Made by a program: the position numbers and the translations under genes
The notes under the pieces: model-generated
The model's database searches: none
Seen by the model: the letters and a program-made list of their open reading frames with translations, nothing else
What the model was told of the DNA's origin: nothing
Origin: Myxacorys californica WJT36-NPBG1
GTDB lineage: Bacteria; Cyanobacteriota; Cyanobacteriia; Leptolyngbyales; Leptolyngbyaceae
Length of the DNA stretch: 35,769 bases
Assembly (NCBI GenBank): GCA_019359315.1
Contig: JAHHHO010000053.1
Span: forward strand, 1 to 35,769
Reading direction: 5' to 3'
Shown: one piece after another, positions 34,468-35,769 of the stretch
Numbering within the stretch: position 1 is the first letter of the stretch
Layout: each line of letters opens with the position of its first letter

Positions 34468-34501
34468 TAAGTACGGTAACTTGATCGAGTTAACGTACTT
34501 A
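34468..34501. promoter_or_regulatory. 34-bp dyad, distal copy at rrf2 gene 2
   Basis: TAAGTAC, 20-bp spacer starting GGTAACTTGATCGAG, GTACTTA. The whole site is nearly palindromic: pairing continues into the spacer (GGTAACT with AGTTAAC, one mismatch). Confidence 0.65.
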
Positions 34502-34564
34502 TTGCGGATAGTAGATAATTTGATTGTGAAAAAGCAAAACACGTTAGCCAGACGCTACTCACCC

Positions 34565-34740
34565 GGTTCTGTTGCAAATTTTTTGAAGTGACAAACAAAG
34601 TGTGCTAATTGTTTTGTCTTAAGCACTCACTCCAAAGATTGCTTCAATGAATCTTGCTTGAGCCACACTGTCCCCTGGTATGTTGAGATTGTGGTAGACC
34701 GATGTCCTCAAGGTTGCATAAAACCGTAGAAAAGCTTGGG
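34565..34740 (-). mobile_element. Right end of a second IS6-like element, opposite orientation
   Basis: GGTTCTGTTGCAAA at 34565-34578 is an IS6-type terminal repeat. Reading inward on the minus strand, a frame ending at 34619 encodes VAQARFIEAIFGVSA, comparable to the transposase C-terminus of the remnant at 7050, although the upstream residues are diverged. The first 27 bp match the other element's end at 22 positions. IS1-like DNA abuts it. Confidence 0.5.
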
Positions 34741-34792
34741 TCACCACACCTTCTCGAAGTGCTGGGTAATGTCCTAGAGGTGTTGTTTGCGC

Positions 34793-35321
34793 TTAAATGG
34801 ATAGTCCAAACGCAACTCGTTGCCTTCGGCTCACGCGAAGCGTGCATGATGAATAGCCCGATGACTACATCATGCAACCACTCGGATCTAGAAAAACAAA
34901 TGGTTTTGCGAGCTAATCGCTTAATTCGAGTTCGCAACGTTAAATGTTTGCGCTCAATCGTCTGAGTATTCACCTTGCCCACGGTATGAAACACGGGTTC
35001 GACATGGCGCTCATAGGCTCCCCAGCCATCGGTGTAAAACTGGGTAATCCCGAAAGGTTCAAGTAGCGCTTTCAGTTCGAGAAAGGCTGCATCTTTGTGT
35101 TCTGCCAACACATACGCCAACACTGCTCCCGTCGTGTGGTCAATCGCGTGCCAGAGCCACCGTTGTTGTCGCTTGGAACCCACAAAGCTCCACATTTCAT
35201 CTAGTTCTGCTTCCGTATCTTCCCACTGACAAAGATTTACGATGGTTTGAGTTGGCTCTAGTTGGGCAAGACGCGCTTCATTCACCGCTTTCAGTTTTGG
35301 GCTTTTTTTTGAGCTGTTCAA
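34793..35321 (-). pseudogene. IS1-family InsB-like transposase, C-terminus disrupted by a small repeat
   Basis: DEMWSFVGSKRQQRWLWHAI, LLEPFGITQFYTDGWGAYER and IERKHLTLRTRIKRLARKT are the IS1 catalytic domain. After VVIGLFI the normal ending AFGLSI and its stop (34793-34795) appear one frame away, because a short GC-rich repeat (34822-34844) has entered. The actual frame reads on to 34644, adding an unrelated tail. The start of InsB overlaps insA at an A8 run. Confidence 0.75.
34822..34844. repeat. Small GC-rich palindromic repeat inside InsB
   Basis: GCCTTCGGC followed by T and CACGCGAAGCGTG: two small hairpins in a row. The shape recalls dispersed small palindromic repeats of cyanobacterial genomes. 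It shifts the InsB frame by +1. Confidence 0.5.
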
Positions 35322-35568
35322 TTACGGTCGTCGGACTGATTCTCAGCACACGGGCGGTGTCTCGGATGCCACTGCCATTGGTTGCCATGTCTGCGATCTG
35401 CTGCTTCACTTCGGGTAGATAGCCTCGATACGCATACTGCCGGATGAAGGTGCGTCGAGAACAATTCAGATTCCGACACTTGTAGCGTTGTTTGCCTTCT
35501 TCCAACTGACCATGCTTGACCACATCTTCACTGCCACAGCTAGGACAAAGAATGGGTTCGACAACCAT
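35278..35568 (-). CDS. IS1-family InsA-like zinc-finger protein
   Basis: 96 residues from ATG 35568. CPSCGSEDV and YKCRNLNC form the Cys4 zinc finger of InsA, followed by an HTH (GIRDTARVLRISPTTVIEQL). Near the end, a run of eight A on the coding strand (35303-35310) is the site where IS1-type elements shift frame into InsB. Here InsB lies in the +1 frame, not the usual -1, so loss of one A by transcriptional slippage would be needed. Confidence 0.8.
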   Translation of the reverse strand: MVVEPILCPSCGSEDVVKHGQLEEGKQRYKCRNLNCSRRTFIRQYAYRGYLPEVKQQIADMATNGSGIRDTARVLRISPTTVIEQLKKKPKTESGE

Positions 35569-35653
35569 GAGAGAGATCCTGGTTTGAAAACGTCTCTTCC
35601 ATTATTCCTTATTCCACAGGTCTAGAACACGACCAAGACGTGGCAGGGCTGTT

Positions 35654-35767
35654 TCATTGTAGAAGAGGAAATATGCGCTGGAGTTGATTCGCCAACTGTC
35701 GCTTTGCGGTTGCCATTGAGGTAAAGCCTAATCGTCGAGCAAGCGTGATGAAGAAGTTGCGGATCAC
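35654..35767 (-). CDS. C-terminal end of a probable transposase
   Basis: A frame entering from the right edge encodes NFFITLARRLGFTSMATAKR and continues QLANQLQRIFPLLQ to a stop at 35654-35656. The basic helical tail fits a DDE transposase C-terminus, but the family is not certain. The stretch 35569-35653 shows nothing else. Confidence 0.4.
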   Translation of the reverse strand: MIRNFFITLARRLGFTSMATAKRQLANQLQRIFPLLQ

Positions 35768-35769
35768 TG

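Noticed and set aside
1-35769. CRISPR array or tRNA/rRNA genes
   Set aside because: No regularly spaced repeats and no tRNA-like or rRNA-like sequence were seen on either strand by reading; a dedicated scan was not possible.

Overview
The window looks like accessory DNA of a filamentous, Leptolyngbya-like cyanobacterium. The HIP1 octamer GCGATCGC is frequent, base composition is moderate, and most recognisable proteins belong to families common in cyanobacteria. It could be a plasmid or a chromosomal island; the sequence does not decide. The genus is an inference.

Layout. (1) Positions 1-4243 hold a tightly packed + strand run of small plasmid-like genes around a membrane-anchored P-loop ATPase. 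Two adjacent small genes each carry one in-frame stop, and the run ends with an HNH-type Cys/His protein. (2) Positions 4558-7235 hold a lone membrane protein, a decayed IS4-family element with clear terminal repeats, and the C-terminal end of an IS6-family transposase. (3) Positions 7265-34501 form an island dominated by sulfur genes. It carries cysA (sulfate importer ATPase), an acireductone dioxygenase-like cupin, a Cys-rich copper-storage-like protein, a TauE/SafE permease, an AbrB-family membrane protein, a DUF202 protein, an amino-acid permease, a LysR regulator, an SPFH/prohibitin protein, an SBP56-type methanethiol oxidase followed by a [2Fe-2S] ferredoxin, a complete ssuADCB sulfonate uptake and desulfonation operon, a truncated second sulfonate-binding protein, a NIL-domain protein, a PAP2 phosphatase and two CysK-partner-type (CymR-like) Rrf2 regulators. 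Two CadD-like transporters travel with three paralogous secreted proteins of a family I do not recognise. (4) Positions 34565-35769 are insertion-sequence debris: a second IS6-like end, an IS1-family element and another transposase tail.

The main discovery is a 34-bp dyad (7-bp arm, 20-bp spacer, 7-bp arm; best arms AATCTAC and GTAGATT or GTATTTT). Eight full copies form four pairs: before the 10579 membrane gene, before ssuA, before the 32429 small membrane gene, and before the second rrf2 gene. A copy with the spacer shortened by 11 bp lies between the SPFH and methanethiol oxidase genes, and degenerate copies precede cysA and the cupin gene. I infer a sulfur regulon controlled by one or both Rrf2 proteins.

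Two IS6-like terminal repeats face each other at 7222-7235 and 34565-34578 and match at 22 of 27 positions. They bracket the 27-kb island as a compound transposon would. An IS5-family element has since landed inside the island, between the methanethiol oxidase/ferredoxin pair and the ssu operon.
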